Of a DNA stretch of 64,000 bases, positions 24,503 to 35,736 are shown in pieces. The stretch is from the NCBI GenBank assembly GCA_964057225.1, contig OZ059899.1:2356001-2420000 (forward strand), in the 5' to 3' direction. This stretch comes from Auanema rhodensis (Eukaryota > Nematoda > Chromadorea > Rhabditida > Rhabditidae). The first letter of the stretch is position 1. Each line of letters begins with the position of its first letter. The notes under the pieces are model-generated. The model saw only the letters and a list, made by a program, of their open reading frames with translations, had not been told where the DNA came from and made no database searches. A program made the translations under genes and the position numbers.

Positions 24503-24526
24503 GTTGATTATCAACAGTTCACTGTT
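24503..24526. promoter_or_regulatory. Overlapping palindromes in the LTR
   Basis: GTTGAT-T-ATCAAC (24503-24515) overlaps AACAGT-TC-ACTGTT (24513-24526). The first is a 13-bp palindrome differing from the HNF1-type consensus by one symmetric change in each half. A dimeric transcription-factor site is possible. The arrangement is present in every LTR in the window. Confidence 0.4.
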
Positions 24527-24640
24527 TACCAACAATCTCTAAATGGAGCGCGATTACTATGGATTGTTTTATCAATGGGTCATTTTATTCAAATTATTCA
24601 TTTTATTTAATTTTTTGATGAATAATTGTTATCTTAATAT

Positions 24641-24650
24641 TTTATATAAA
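24641..24650 (-). promoter_or_regulatory. TATA-like element in the 5' LTR of copy A
   Basis: TTTATATAAA, about 65 bp into the LTR in element direction, is a plausible core promoter. The surrounding sequence is so AT-rich that chance matches are easy. Equivalent sites lie 4600, 11400 and 16797 bp further on. Confidence 0.35.
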
Positions 24651-24714
24651 TTATATTATATATTTATCTTCATTTATACTATTCATTTTAGTATCTATAG
24701 CCATATTCTTGACA

Positions 24715-26294
24715 CGTTTTTGGAAGCAATGTTGAGTGTACATGGAAACTCAACATACACTAATGCATCATTTTTCAAACGATCATAACTAATTTTTGTA
24801 TCAAGCGTTTCTCAATGTAGTATAGTGCATTCGATGCGGATTTTTAAGCTGCGTCGATCTGTGTTATCAGATTTGCGCTAGCTTAAAAATGCACCGAGAT
24901 ATCAACTGATATAAGTTCACACTTATATCCTCGATTTTCACCCTGAAGAATTAATTTTTTCGTTGAATAACATTGTCCATCGTCTTTGCCGTGAAAAATG
25001 GAATCTAAAAACATCTACTTTTTGCTAAATTATTTTGAAATTTTTGGAAAAAATTTTTGTCAAAATGTTTTTGGAAGCAATGTTGAGTGTACATGGAAAC
25101 TCAACATACACTAATGCATCATTTTTCAAACAATCATAACTAATTTGTGTATTAAGCGTTTCTCAATGTAGTATAGTGCATTCGATGCGGATTTTTAAGC
25201 TGCGTCGATCTGTGTTATCAGATTTGCGCTAGCTTAAAAATGCACCGAGATATCAACTGATATAAGTTCACACTTATATCCTCGATTTTCACCCTGAAGA
25301 ATTGATTTTTTCGTTGAATAACATTGTCTATCGTCTTTGCCTTGAAAAATGGAATCTAAAAACATCTACTTTTTGCTAAATTATTTTGAAATTTTTCGAA
25401 AAAATTTTTGTCAAAATGTTTTTGGAAGCAATGTTGAGTGTACATGGAAACTCAACATACACTAATGCATCATTTTTCAAACAATCATAACTAATTTGTG
25501 TATTAAGCGTTTCTCAATGTAGTATAGTGCATTCGATGCGGATTTTTAAGCTGCGTCGATCTGTGTTATCAGATTTGCGCTAGCTTAAAAATGCACCGAG
25601 ATATCAACTGATATAAGTTCACACTTATATCCTCGATTTTCACCCTGAAGAATTGATTTTTTCGTTGAATAACATTGTCTATCGTCTTTGCCTTGAAAAA
25701 TGGAATTTAAAAACATCTACTTTTTGCTAAATTATTTTGAAATTTTTCGAAAAAATTTTTGTCAAAATGTTTTTGGAAGCAATGTTGAGTGTACATGGAA
25801 ACTCAACATACACTAATGCATCATTTTTCAAACAATCATAACTAATTTGTGTATTAAGCGTTTCTCAATGTAGTATAGTGCATTCGATGCGGATTTTTAA
25901 GCTGCGTCGATCTGTGTTATCAGATTTGCGCTAGCTTAAAAATGCACCGAGATATCAACTGATATAAGTTCACACTTATATCCTCGATTTTCACCCTGAA
26001 GAATTGATTTTTTCGTTGAATAACATTGTCTATCGTCTTTGCCTTGAAAAATGGAATCTAAAAACATCTACTTTTTGCTAAATTATTTTGAAATTTTTGG
26101 AAAAAATTTTTGTCAAAATGTTTTTGGAAGCAATGTTGAGTGTACATGGAAACTCAACATACACTAATGCATCATTTTTCAAACAATCATAACTAATTTG
26201 TGTATTAAGCGTTTCTTAATGTAGTATAGTGCATTCGATGCGGATTTTTAAGCTGCGTCGATCTGTGTTATCAGATTTGCGCTAGATTAAAAAT
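24715..26294 (+). repeat. Satellite block 2 (about 4.5 monomers)
   Basis: It begins with one extra C, then GTTTTTGG in normal phase. The first monomer carries the marker GCCGTGAAAAATGG (near 24989), seen nowhere outside monomers just right of elements A, B and C. The last partial monomer has CTTAATG and CTAGATTA, the same variant as the left flank of A, and is cut off inside dyad 2 at the junction with B. No gene. Confidence 0.95.
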
Positions 26295-28506
26295 TACCGA
26301 CAATCTCTCCTTTCGTTATCGTGGTTGGCTGGCATGTCATGTTAGCCACAATCACTGTAGTGGAACTATTGGTGTCCACTTTACATATTCCCGTGGGTAT
26401 ATCACTCCTATGGGATACCAGTAAGCTATCTTTCTGCTCGTCACATGAGATTTGTAGCGTTCTACTTTTATTCGCAGGTATATAAACTCTCTGTAAGGCT
26501 ATGGCCTCTTTTCTATAAAACTTCAAAGATATGCCCAAATCTTTCAGGGCATTCGTACCAATAAGTATAGAATCATCTCTACTTTTTCTCACCAAAAAAC
26601 ATACTTGTGCAGTTTTTTTACTTTCTGAGCAATAAACTTCACAGCTTATTGCTCCAACAAAATTCATTCGCGTACCCGAGGCATTCGCTATGAACTTATC
26701 TCCATTCCAAGGAAGTTGAGTTACACTTCTATCTAAGTCAACCCCTTCATTCATCAAATTAACTAGAGCTTGTGACGACATCACTGATATTTGTGATCCC
26801 GTGTCAATAAGAACTTTTTTATTTCTCATACTGCAGATTAACATAGGTAGTAAACTCTGCTCACCAATCAATTTTGCATCATAGCTGTTGTTGCATGTTT
26901 TGATAGTTTTGTTCCATGCAACAGCTTGCTTATTCATAACAGAACCCATATTGTTCTGTTCTTCTTCAATTCTTTTAGAATTGTCTGATGGTCGTTTTCT
27001 CTCAGCACAATGTGTTGCTATATGACCACTTCTGTTACATATGTAACAAATAACTTCTTTTCTCTGTGGAAAATTACGAACCTTTTCAGTTACGTAACTG
27101 CCACGATTGGTCATGTGTTGACCACTAGCAGTATTATTCTGCTTCAAAAATCTCAGCCTGGGCAGGTTTACTTCAGGTATTCTGTCCTTTCTATGCTGAT
27201 TGTAGTGAATGCGCTTATTTCTTTCACAACGTAAAGCGACCTCTTTCACCTTCTCATACACCTCCCCTTCTTCACTAGTCTCTATTGTCTCAAGTACTTG
27301 TAATGCACAAGTACATTCTCTGAGTACCTCATACAAGACTTGAGCTCTTGTGAACGATAACTTTGACATAGACAATCCGGGGTAAGCCTTCCTAGAAGTT
27401 TCTTCTAGTTTCTTACAAAAGCTTATTAGATTGCTATTGTTGTCAAACTTCAAAGATTTAAGAGCAGCTATGGCATCTAACCTACTTGCTCTCTTAGAAT
27501 ACTCATGTTGCTTATTCAGTTCCTCTATTATTTTGTCGAGCGAACTGTTTCTGATTATTTCAGGCAACTCATCATACCTATCTCTCGCCTCTCCTCTTAA
27601 TTTTTCTACAAACAGCGTTCTGCGGCCGCTTGCCGACCACGTGCTTTTTGGGTATTTCAGGTGAAACCCTTCTACAAAATGGTTCCATTTCTCGAACGAC
27701 CCACTCGAAAAACTTGGAACATCAGGCAGCAATTGCGCTCGCATTATGTCCAAAAACGCTTCATTCTGCGCGCTGAGTCCATTAAAAGGCAAAGATGACT
27801 CACCCTTGGAGTCTAATCCCTCTTTTTTTTCCTGTTCCTGTTGAACATCCGTCAACCATTTCTGAGTTGTTCCTAACTCCTTCTGTCGATGCAACTGTAA
27901 AATATATTCAATTTCAGAATTTTCCTCTTCTATTTTACCTGCTGCTTTGTCATCAATCATCATATCCGCCATAGCTAATTGCGCTTGGCTCTCGATAGCT
28001 GCTGATCTCTGCAAATTAAAACTATTAAATATTTCATGCTTCAAAGATTTTTTATCACATTTGAAAAAATCGCATAAATCTTTCATAGTACTATTAATGG
28101 CCCTCATCTCGTCCACTATCTCACTTTCATTGAGTTGGAAAATCTCACAAATGAATTTAGTTGTTTCCGCTCGTTTATCAGCTAACTTCAGAGTATTACC
28201 CAACTCTGAAGGCTTTTTGAGCCCACTCTTGTTCATTACTGTAATAATGGACTGGATAAATCTCCAATTTTGCCCTTTTCGCAATTCACTAGCTAAATTT
28301 TGCTTTATTGAGTTTATCAAATTAGCAACTTTCTGCTCTGCTCTCCTTTTCTCAGCAGAATTCCTGATTTTTTCCGTAAAATCTTTACGTAAACAATCAT
28401 TCAACGGCTCTATAGCCGATAATATTTCAGAGATGAATGAATTCAACATTACCTCTTCAAATGCGCTCTCGAAGTCCATATCGAGCAATTCATTCACAAA
28501 TGACAT
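26287..28506 (-). CDS. Gag-protease of copy B, C-terminus replaced by satellite (739 aa)
   Basis: Same frame as copy A, including zinc knuckle and DTG protease motif, but the frame leaves the element after the GEIVG stretch and reads two codons of satellite (N, F) to a TAA. It loses the last 32 residues of the linker, none of them catalytic, so capsid, knuckle and protease are still open. Start chosen as for copy A (ATG at 28506). The Gag core has Ala at residue 330 (TTG numbering), as in A. With no 3' LTR, the transcript could not be copied normally and would have to end at a satellite or downstream signal. Confidence 0.8.
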   Translation of the reverse strand: MSFVNELLDMDFESAFEEVMLNSFISEILSAIEPLNDCLRKDFTEKIRNSAEKRRAEQKVANLINSIKQNLASELRKGQNWRFIQSIITVMNKSGLKKPSELGNTLKLADKRAETTKFICEIFQLNESEIVDEMRAINSTMKDLCDFFKCDKKSLKHEIFNSFNLQRSAAIESQAQLAMADMMIDDKAAGKIEEENSEIEYILQLHRQKELGTTQKWLTDVQQEQEKKEGLDSKGESSLPFNGLSAQNEAFLDIMRAQLLPDVPSFSSGSFEKWNHFVEGFHLKYPKSTWSASGRRTLFVEKLRGEARDRYDELPEIIRNSSLDKIIEELNKQHEYSKRASRLDAIAALKSLKFDNNSNLISFCKKLEETSRKAYPGLSMSKLSFTRAQVLYEVLRECTCALQVLETIETSEEGEVYEKVKEVALRCERNKRIHYNQHRKDRIPEVNLPRLRFLKQNNTASGQHMTNRGSYVTEKVRNFPQRKEVICYICNRSGHIATHCAERKRPSDNSKRIEEEQNNMGSVMNKQAVAWNKTIKTCNNSYDAKLIGEQSLLPMLICSMRNKKVLIDTGSQISVMSSQALVNLMNEGVDLDRSVTQLPWNGDKFIANASGTRMNFVGAISCEVYCSESKKTAQVCFLVRKSRDDSILIGTNALKDLGISLKFYRKEAIALQRVYIPANKSRTLQISCDEQKDSLLVSHRSDIPTGICKVDTNSSTTVIVANMTCQPTTITKGEIVGNF

Positions 28507-28936
28507 TTCACCTATCAATGAAAAAAAATTACTAGAAGTTTCCTCTACTAATTTATTGCTATTTGAAAGAATCAAACAAGCACTTATATCAAGAAAATTG
28601 AATTTACTTGATATTAGTTACTACTACCCAAGTTCTGAATGTAGTTCACAGCGGAAGAAATCAGAAAAAGTGTTTAAAAGAAAACACTTTAACAAAAAAC
28701 AACCGTACAACAATATACCAAGAGACACTGTTGTTACCAACACTGTCAAATGATAATTGTTCTGTAAACTTCACTTTTATTCGGCAAATACCAAACAAAA
28801 TTGAATGAATACAAACAGAACCCTATTCAGGTAGCAGTGACTTTTTCACCAAACTCTATTCGAGCTTTCAAACAGGGTTATATGAGCAATTAGCCCAACC
28901 CAAACAATAAAATAGTGAAGACCGGTTCGGCCCCCA
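28507..28936 (-). other. 5' leader of copy B
   Basis: Same length and hairpins as in A; primer site at 28922-28936. It carries the two B-specific substitutions, at 28693 (outside the hairpins) and 28894. Confidence 0.6.
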
Positions 28937-29314
28937 AATCAAAGAACGAAAAATAAAAAGAGAAAGATTTATTAAAGAAAACAAAAAAAAATACAAAAAA
29001 ATTCAAGAGAAAATTCCAAACTGAAAAAAATATAAAAAAATTCCTTATCACAATAATTTTAGGACAAAAACAACTAAATATTGTTTTAATCAGATTACGG
29101 TAGTTGATTATCAACAGTTCACTGTTTACCAACAATCTCTAAATGGAGCGCGATTACTATGGATTGTTTTATCAATGGGTCATTTTATTCAAATTATTCA
29201 TTTTATTTAATTTTTTGATGAATAATTGTTATCTTAATATTTTATATAAATTATATTATATATTTATCTTCATTTATACTATTCATTTTAGTATCTATAG
29301 CCATATTCTTGACA
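28937..29314 (-). repeat. 5' LTR of copy B (sole LTR)
   Basis: 378 bp, no difference seen from the LTRs of A. The TATA-like stretch is at 29241-29250. It is followed by the extra C and GTTTTTGG of the shared right junction. Confidence 0.92.
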
Positions 29315-32300
29315 CGTTTTTGGAAGCAATGTTGAGTGTACATGGAAACTCAACATACACTAATGCATCATTTTTCAAACGATCATAACTAATTTTTGTA
29401 TCAAGCGTTTCTCAATGTAGTATAGTGCATTCGATGCGGATTTTTAAGCTGCGTCGATCTGTGTTATCAGATTTGCGCTAGCTTAAAAATGCACCGAGAT
29501 ATCAACTGATATAAGTTCACACTTATATCCTCGATTTTCACCCTGAAGAATTAATTTTTTCGTTGAATAACATTGTCCATCGTCTTTGCCGTGAAAAATG
29601 GAATCTAAAAACATCTACTTTTTGCTAAATTATTTTGAAATTTTTCGAAAAAATTTTTGTCAAAATGTTTTTGGAAGCAATGTTGAGTGTACATGGAAAC
29701 TCAACATACACTAATGCATCATTTTTCAAACAATCATAACTAATTTGTGTATTAAGCGTTTCTCAATGTAGTATAGTGCATTCGATGCGGATTTTTAAGC
29801 TGCGTCGATCTGTGTTATCAGATTTGCGCTAGCTTAAAAATGCACCGAGATATCAACTGATATAAGTTCACACTTATATCCTCGATTTTCACCCTGAAGA
29901 ATTGATTTTTTCGTTGAATAACATTGTCTATCGTCTTTGCCTTGAAAAATGGAATCTAAAAACATCTACTTTTTGCTAAATTATTTTGAAATTTTTCGAA
30001 AAAATTTTTGTCAAAATGTTTTTGGAAGCAATGTTGAGTGTACATGGAAACTCAACATACACTAATGCATCATTTTTCAAACAATCATAACTAATTTGTG
30101 TATTAAGCGTTTCTCAATGTAGTATAGTGCATTCGATGCGGATTTTTAAGCTGCGTCGATCTGTGTTATCAGATTTGCGCTAGCTTAAAAATGCACCGAG
30201 ATATCAACTGATATAAGTTCACACTTATATCCTCGATTTTCACCCTGAAGAATTGATTTTTTCGTTGAATAACATTGTCTATCGTCTTTGCCTTGAAAAA
30301 TGGAATTTAAAAACATCTACTTTTTGCTAAATTATTTTGAAATTTTTCGAAAAAATTTTTGTCAAAATGTTTTTGGAAGCAATGTTGAGTGTACATGGAA
30401 ACTCAACATACACTAATGCATCATTTTTCAAACAATCATAACTAATTTTTGTATCAAGCGTTTCTCAATGTAGTATAGTGCATTCGATGCGGATTTTTAA
30501 GCTGCGTCGATCTGTGTTATCAGATTTGCGCTAGCTTAAAAATGCACCGAGATATCAACTGATATAAGTTCACACTTATATCCTCGATTTTCACCCTGAA
30601 GAATTGATTTTTTCGTTGAATAACATTGTCTATCGTCTTTGCCTTGAAAAATGGAATTTAAAAACATCTACTTTTTGCTAAATTATTTTGAAATTTTTCG
30701 AAAAAATTTTTGTCAAAATGTTTTTGGAAGCAATGTTGAGTGTACATGGAAACTCAACATACACTAATGCATCATTTTTCAAACGATCATAACTAATTTT
30801 TGTATCAAGCGTTTCTCAATGTAGTATAGTGCATTCGATGCGGATTTTTAAGCTGCGTCGATCTGTGTTATCAGATTTGCGCTAGCTTAAAAATGCACCG
30901 AGATATCAACTGATATAAGTTCACACTTATATCCTCGATTTTCACCCTGAAGAATTAATTTTTTCGTTGAATAACATTGTCCATCGTCTTTGCCTTGAAA
31001 AATGGAATCTAAAAACATCTACTTTTTGCTAAATTATTTTGAAATTTTTGGAAAAAATTTTTGTCAAAATGTTTTTGGAAGCAATGTTGAGTGTACATGG
31101 AAACTCAACATACACTAATGCATCATTTTTCAAACAATCATAACTAATTTGTGTATTAAGCGTTTCTCAATGTAGTATAGTGCATTCGATGCGGATTTTT
31201 AAGCTGCATCGATCTGTGTATCAGATTTGCGCTAGCTTAAAAATGCACCGAGATATCAACTGATATAAGTTCACACTTATATCCTCGATTTTCACCCTGA
31301 AGAATTGATTTTTTCGTTGAATAACATTGTCTATCGTCTTTGCCTTGAAAAATGGAATCTAAAAACATCTACTTTTTGCTAAATTATTTTGAAATTTTTC
31401 GAAAAAATTTTTGTCAAAATGTTTTTGGAAGCAATGTTGAGTGTACATGGAAACTCAACATACACTAATGCATCATTTTTCAAACGATCATAACTAATTT
31501 TTGTATCAAGCGTTTCTCAATGTAGTATAGTGCATTCGATGCGGATTTTTAAGCTGCGTCGATCTGTGTTATCAGATTTGCGCTAGCTTAAAAATGCACC
31601 GAGATATCAACTGATATAAGTTCACACTTATATCCTCGATTTTCACCCTGAAGAATTAATTTTTTCGTTGAATAACATTGTCTATCGTCTTTGCCTTGAA
31701 AAATGGAATCTAAAAACATCTACTTTTTGCTAAATTATTTTGAAATTTTTCGAAAAAATTTTTGTCAAAATGTTTTTGGAAGCAATGTTGAGTGTACATG
31801 GAAACTCAACATACACTAATGCATCATTTTTCAAACGATCATAACTAATTTTTGTATCAAACGTTTCTCAATGTAGTATAGTGCATTCGATGCGGATTTT
31901 TAAGCTGCGTCGATCTGTGTTATCAGATTTGCGCTAGCTTAAAAATGCACCGAGATGTCAACTGATATAAGTTCACACTTATATCCTCGATTTTCACCCT
32001 GAAGAATTGATTTTTTCGTTGAATAACATTGTCTATCGTCTTTGCCTTGAAAAATGGAATTTAAAAACATCTACTTTTTGCTAAATTATTCTGAAATTTT
32101 TCGAAAAAATTTTTGTCAAAATGTTTTTGGAAGCAATGTTGAGTGTACATGGAAACTCAACATACACTAATGCATCATTTTTCAAACAATCATAACTAAT
32201 TTTTGTATCAAGCGTTTCTTAATGTAGTATAGTGCATTCGATGCGGATTTTTAAGCTGCGTCGATCTGTGTTATCAGATTTGCGCTAGATTAAAAATGCA

Positions 32301-32473
32301 CCGAGATATCAACTGATATAAGTTCACACTTATATCCTCGATTTGCACCCTGAAGAATTAATTTTTTCGTTGAATAACATTGTCCATCGTCTTTGCCTTA
32401 AAAAAAGGAATCTAAAAACATCTACTTTTTGCTAAATTATTTTGAAATTTTTCGAAAAAATTTTTGTCAAAAT
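29315..32473 (+). repeat. Satellite block 3 (9 monomers)
   Basis: From the extra C to the left LTR of C there are nine monomers with one net deletion, in GTGTATCAG near 31218. The first has the GCCGTG marker (near 29590). The last has CTTAATG, CTAGATTA and TTTGCACCC, the same left-flank variant as beside A. No gene. Confidence 0.95.
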
Positions 32474-32851
32474 AATCAAAGAACGAAAAATAAAAAGAGA
32501 AAGATTTATTAAAGAAAACAAAAAAAAATACAAAAAAATTCAAGAGAAAATTCCAAACTGAAAAAAATATAAAAAAATTCCTTATCACAATAATTTTAGG
32601 ACAAAAACAACTAAATATTGTTTTAATCAGATTACGGTAGTTGATTATCAACAGTTCACTGTTTACCAACAATCTCTAAATGGAGCGCGATTACTATGGA
32701 TTGTTTTATCAATGGGTCATTTTATTCAAATTATTCATTTTATTTAATTTTTTGATGAATAATTGTTATCTTAATATTTTATATAAATTATATTATATAT
32801 TTATCTTCATTTATACTATTCATTTTAGTATCTATAGCCATATTCTTGACA
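32474..32851 (-). repeat. 3' LTR of copy C
   Basis: 378 bp; left junction CAAAAT/AATCAAAG as in A and D; polypurine tract at 32852-32864 and hairpin at 32868-32884 adjoin it. Confidence 0.93.
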
Positions 32852-32996
32852 TCCCCGGCCTCTCAAATTTCTCGTCCCGAGAAAAAATTCTTCTTATTAC
32901 TATTTATTCAATAGTTTAACAGTTTCATTAAAAACAATAATAAAAATAAACATTTACAACATACATGAGAAAATTTAAATTTCAACAAGAAATTAG

Positions 32997-35306
32997 TTAT
33001 GGTGCTGTTTTTTTAAACTGTTGTTGAGGCTTATGGGTTTTGTGCATCTCATTCAGTGCAGTCAGCTTTTCAGTCCAATTCTCGGACTCCCATTTACCGA
33101 CAATCTCTCCTTTCGTTATCGTGGTTGGCTGGCATGTCATGTTAGCCACAATCACTGTAGTGGAACTATTGGTGTCCACTTTACATATTCCCGTGGGTAT
33201 ATCACTCCTATGGGATACCAGTAAGCTATCTTTCTGCTCGTCACATGAGATTTGTAGCGTTCTACTTTTATTCGCAGGTATATAAACTCTCTGTAAGGCT
33301 ATGGCCTCTTTTCTATAAAACTTCAAAGATATGCCCAAATCTTTCAGGGCATTCGTACCAATAAGTATAGAATCATCTCTACTTTTTCTCACCAAAAAAC
33401 ATACTTGTGCAGTTTTTTTACTTTCTGAGCAATAAACTTCACAGCTTATTGCTCCAACAAAATTCATTCGCGTACCCGAGGCATTCGCTATGAACTTATC
33501 TCCATTCCAAGGAAGTTGAGTTACACTTCTATCTAAGTCAACCCCTTCATTCATCAAATTAACTAGAGCTTGTGACGACATCACTGATATTTGTGATCCC
33601 GTGTCAATAAGAACTTTTTTATTTCTCATACTGCAGATTAACATAGGTAGTAAACTCTGCTCACCAATCAATTTTGCATCATAGCTGTTGTTGCATGTTT
33701 TGATAGTTTTGTTCCATGCAACAGCTTGCTTATTCATAACAGAACCCATATTGTTCTGTTCTTCTTCAATTCTTTTAGAATTGTCTGATGGTCGTTTTCT
33801 CTCAGCACAATGTGTTGCTATATGACCACTTCTGTTACATATGTAACAAATAACTTCTTTTCTCTGTGGAAAATTACGAACCTTTTCAGTTACGTAACTG
33901 CCACGATTGGTCATGTGTTGACCACTAGCAGTATTATTCTGCTTCAAAAATCTCAGCCTGGGCAGGTTTACTTCAGGTATTCTGTCCTTTCTATGCTGAT
34001 TGTAGTGAATGCGCTTATTTCTTTCACAACGTAAAGCGACCTCTTTCACCTTCTCATACACCTCCCCTTCTTCACTAGTCTCTATTGTCTCAAGTACTTG
34101 TAATGCACAAGTACATTCTCTGAGTACCTCATACAAGACTTGAGCTCTTGTGAACGATAACTTTGACATAGACAATCCGGGGTAAGCCTTCCTAGAAGTT
34201 TCTTCTAGTTTCTTACAAAAGCTTATTAGATTGCTATTGTTGTCAAACTTCAAAGATTTAAGAGCAGCTATGGCATCTAACCTACTTGCTCTCTTAGAAT
34301 ACTCATGTTGCTTATTCAGTTCCTCTATTATTTTGTCGAGCGAACTGTTTCTGATTATTTCAGGCAACTCATCATACCTATCTCTCACCTCTCCTCTTAA
34401 TTTTTCTACAAACAGCGTTCTGCGGCCGCTTGCCGACCACGTGCTTTTTGGGTATTTCAGGTGAAACCCTTCTACAAAATGGTTCCATTTCTCGAACGAC
34501 CCACTCGAAAAACTTGGAACATCAGGCAGCAATTGCGCTCGCATTATGTCCAAAAACGCTTCATTCTGCGCGCTGAGTCCATTAAAAGGCAAAGATGACT
34601 CACCCTTGGAGTCTAATCCCTCTTTTTTTTCCTGTTCCTGTTGAACATCCGTCAACCATTTCTGAGTTGTTCCTAACTCCTTCTGTCGATGCAACTGTAA
34701 AATATATTCAATTTCAGAATTTTCCTCTTCTATTTTACCTGCTGCTTTGTCATCAATCATCATATCCGCCATAGCTAATTGCGCTTGGCTCTCGATAGCT
34801 GCTGATCTCTGCAAATTAAAACTATTAAATATTTCATGCTTCAAAGATTTTTTATCACATTTGAAAAAATCGCATAAATCTTTCATAGTACTATTAATGG
34901 CCCTCATCTCGTCCACTATCTCACTTTCATTGAGTTGGAAAATCTCACAAATGAATTTAGTTGTTTCCGCTCGTTTATCAGCTAACTTCAGAGTATTACC
35001 CAACTCTGAAGGCTTTTTGAGCCCACTCTTGTTCATTACTGTAATAATGGACTGGATAAATCTCCAATTTTGCCCTTTTCGCAATTCACTAGCTAAATTT
35101 TGCTTTATTGAGTTTATCAAATTAGCAACTTTCTGCTCTGCTCTCCTTTTCTCAGCAGAATTCCTGATTTTTTCCGTAAAATCTTTACGTAAACAATCAT
35201 TCAACGGCTCTATAGCCGATAATATTTCAGAGATGAATGAATTCAACATTACCTCTTCAAATGCGCTCTCGAAGTCCATATCGAGCAATTCATTCACAAA
35301 TGACAT
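32997..35306 (-). CDS. Gag-protease polyprotein of copy C (769 aa)
   Basis: Complete frame with the zinc knuckle, DTG and ILIG motifs and full C-terminal linker as in A. The only change found is Ala to Val at residue 330 (TTG numbering), a conservative step in the LRGE(A/V)RDRY segment of the capsid-like core. Start taken at ATG 35306. No frameshift or internal stop. Integrity over 2.3 kb fits recent duplication and does not by itself show selection. Confidence 0.87.
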   Translation of the reverse strand: MSFVNELLDMDFESAFEEVMLNSFISEILSAIEPLNDCLRKDFTEKIRNSAEKRRAEQKVANLINSIKQNLASELRKGQNWRFIQSIITVMNKSGLKKPSELGNTLKLADKRAETTKFICEIFQLNESEIVDEMRAINSTMKDLCDFFKCDKKSLKHEIFNSFNLQRSAAIESQAQLAMADMMIDDKAAGKIEEENSEIEYILQLHRQKELGTTQKWLTDVQQEQEKKEGLDSKGESSLPFNGLSAQNEAFLDIMRAQLLPDVPSFSSGSFEKWNHFVEGFHLKYPKSTWSASGRRTLFVEKLRGEVRDRYDELPEIIRNSSLDKIIEELNKQHEYSKRASRLDAIAALKSLKFDNNSNLISFCKKLEETSRKAYPGLSMSKLSFTRAQVLYEVLRECTCALQVLETIETSEEGEVYEKVKEVALRCERNKRIHYNQHRKDRIPEVNLPRLRFLKQNNTASGQHMTNRGSYVTEKVRNFPQRKEVICYICNRSGHIATHCAERKRPSDNSKRIEEEQNNMGSVMNKQAVAWNKTIKTCNNSYDAKLIGEQSLLPMLICSMRNKKVLIDTGSQISVMSSQALVNLMNEGVDLDRSVTQLPWNGDKFIANASGTRMNFVGAISCEVYCSESKKTAQVCFLVRKSRDDSILIGTNALKDLGISLKFYRKEAIALQRVYIPANKSRTLQISCDEQKDSLLVSHRSDIPTGICKVDTNSSTTVIVANMTCQPTTITKGEIVGKWESENWTEKLTALNEMHKTHKPQQQFKKTAP

Positions 35307-35736
35307 TTCACCTATCAATGAAAAAAAATTACTAGAAGTTTCCTCTACTAATTTATTGCTATTTGAAAGAATCAAACAAGCACTTATATCAAGAAAATTG
35401 AATTTACTTGATATTAGTTACTACTACCCAAGTTCTGAATGTAGTTCACAGCGGAAGAAATCAGAAAAAGTGTTTAAAAGAAAACACTTTAACCAAAAAC
35501 AACCGTACAACAATATACCAAGAGACACTGTTGTTACCAACACTGTCAAATGATAATTGTTCTGTAAACTTCACTTTTATTCGGCAAATACCAAACAAAA
35601 TTGAATGAATACAAACAGAACCCTATTCAGGTAGCAGTGACTTTTTCACCAAACTCTATTCGAGCTTTCAAACAGGGTTATATGAGCAATTAGCTCAACC
35701 CAAACAATAAAATAGTGAAGACCGGTTCGGCCCCCA
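35307..35736 (-). other. 5' leader of copy C
   Basis: Matches A, with hairpins at 35467-35490 and 35524-35547 and the primer site at 35722-35736. Confidence 0.6.

Larger units (their letters stand above)
21074..24714 (-). mobile_element. Non-autonomous LTR retroelement, copy A (full length, 3641 bp)
   Basis: Two 378-bp LTRs (21074-21451 and 24337-24714) that look identical flank a 2885-bp internal region read on the minus strand. In element order: 5' LTR, proline-type primer site, 430-nt leader, Gag-protease frame, 140-nt 3' region, polypurine tract, 3' LTR. A complete Ty3/gypsy or BEL element needs about 5 kb of internal sequence; here reverse transcriptase, RNase H and integrase are wholly absent, so any movement would need enzymes supplied in trans. 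The LTR begins TGTCAAG but ends TTTGATT rather than in CA. There is no target-site duplication: the left flank ends CAAAAT, and the right flank resumes GTTTTTGG after one extra C. The Ty3/gypsy lean comes from the protease-linker style and is not proven. Confidence 0.93.
24337..24714 (-). repeat. 5' LTR of copy A
   Basis: 378 bp, begins TGTCAAG (minus) and ends TTTGATT just before the primer site. It looks identical to the 3' LTR, so either the insertion is young or the LTRs have been kept alike by conversion. It contains a TATA-like stretch at 24641-24650 and paired palindromes at 24503-24526. Confidence 0.93.
26295..29314 (-). mobile_element. LTR retroelement copy B, 3' end deleted
   Basis: Only the 5' LTR, leader and most of the Gag-protease frame remain. 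Compared with A, a 797-bp deletion (A coordinates 20898-21694) joined satellite dyad 2 to the end of the coding frame with a 1-bp overlap (T). It removed 176 bp of satellite, the 3' LTR, polypurine tract, 3' region and about 100 bp of coding sequence. Two further substitutions from A are seen: C to A at 28693 and T to C at 28894. The right junction matches A exactly. Confidence 0.92.
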
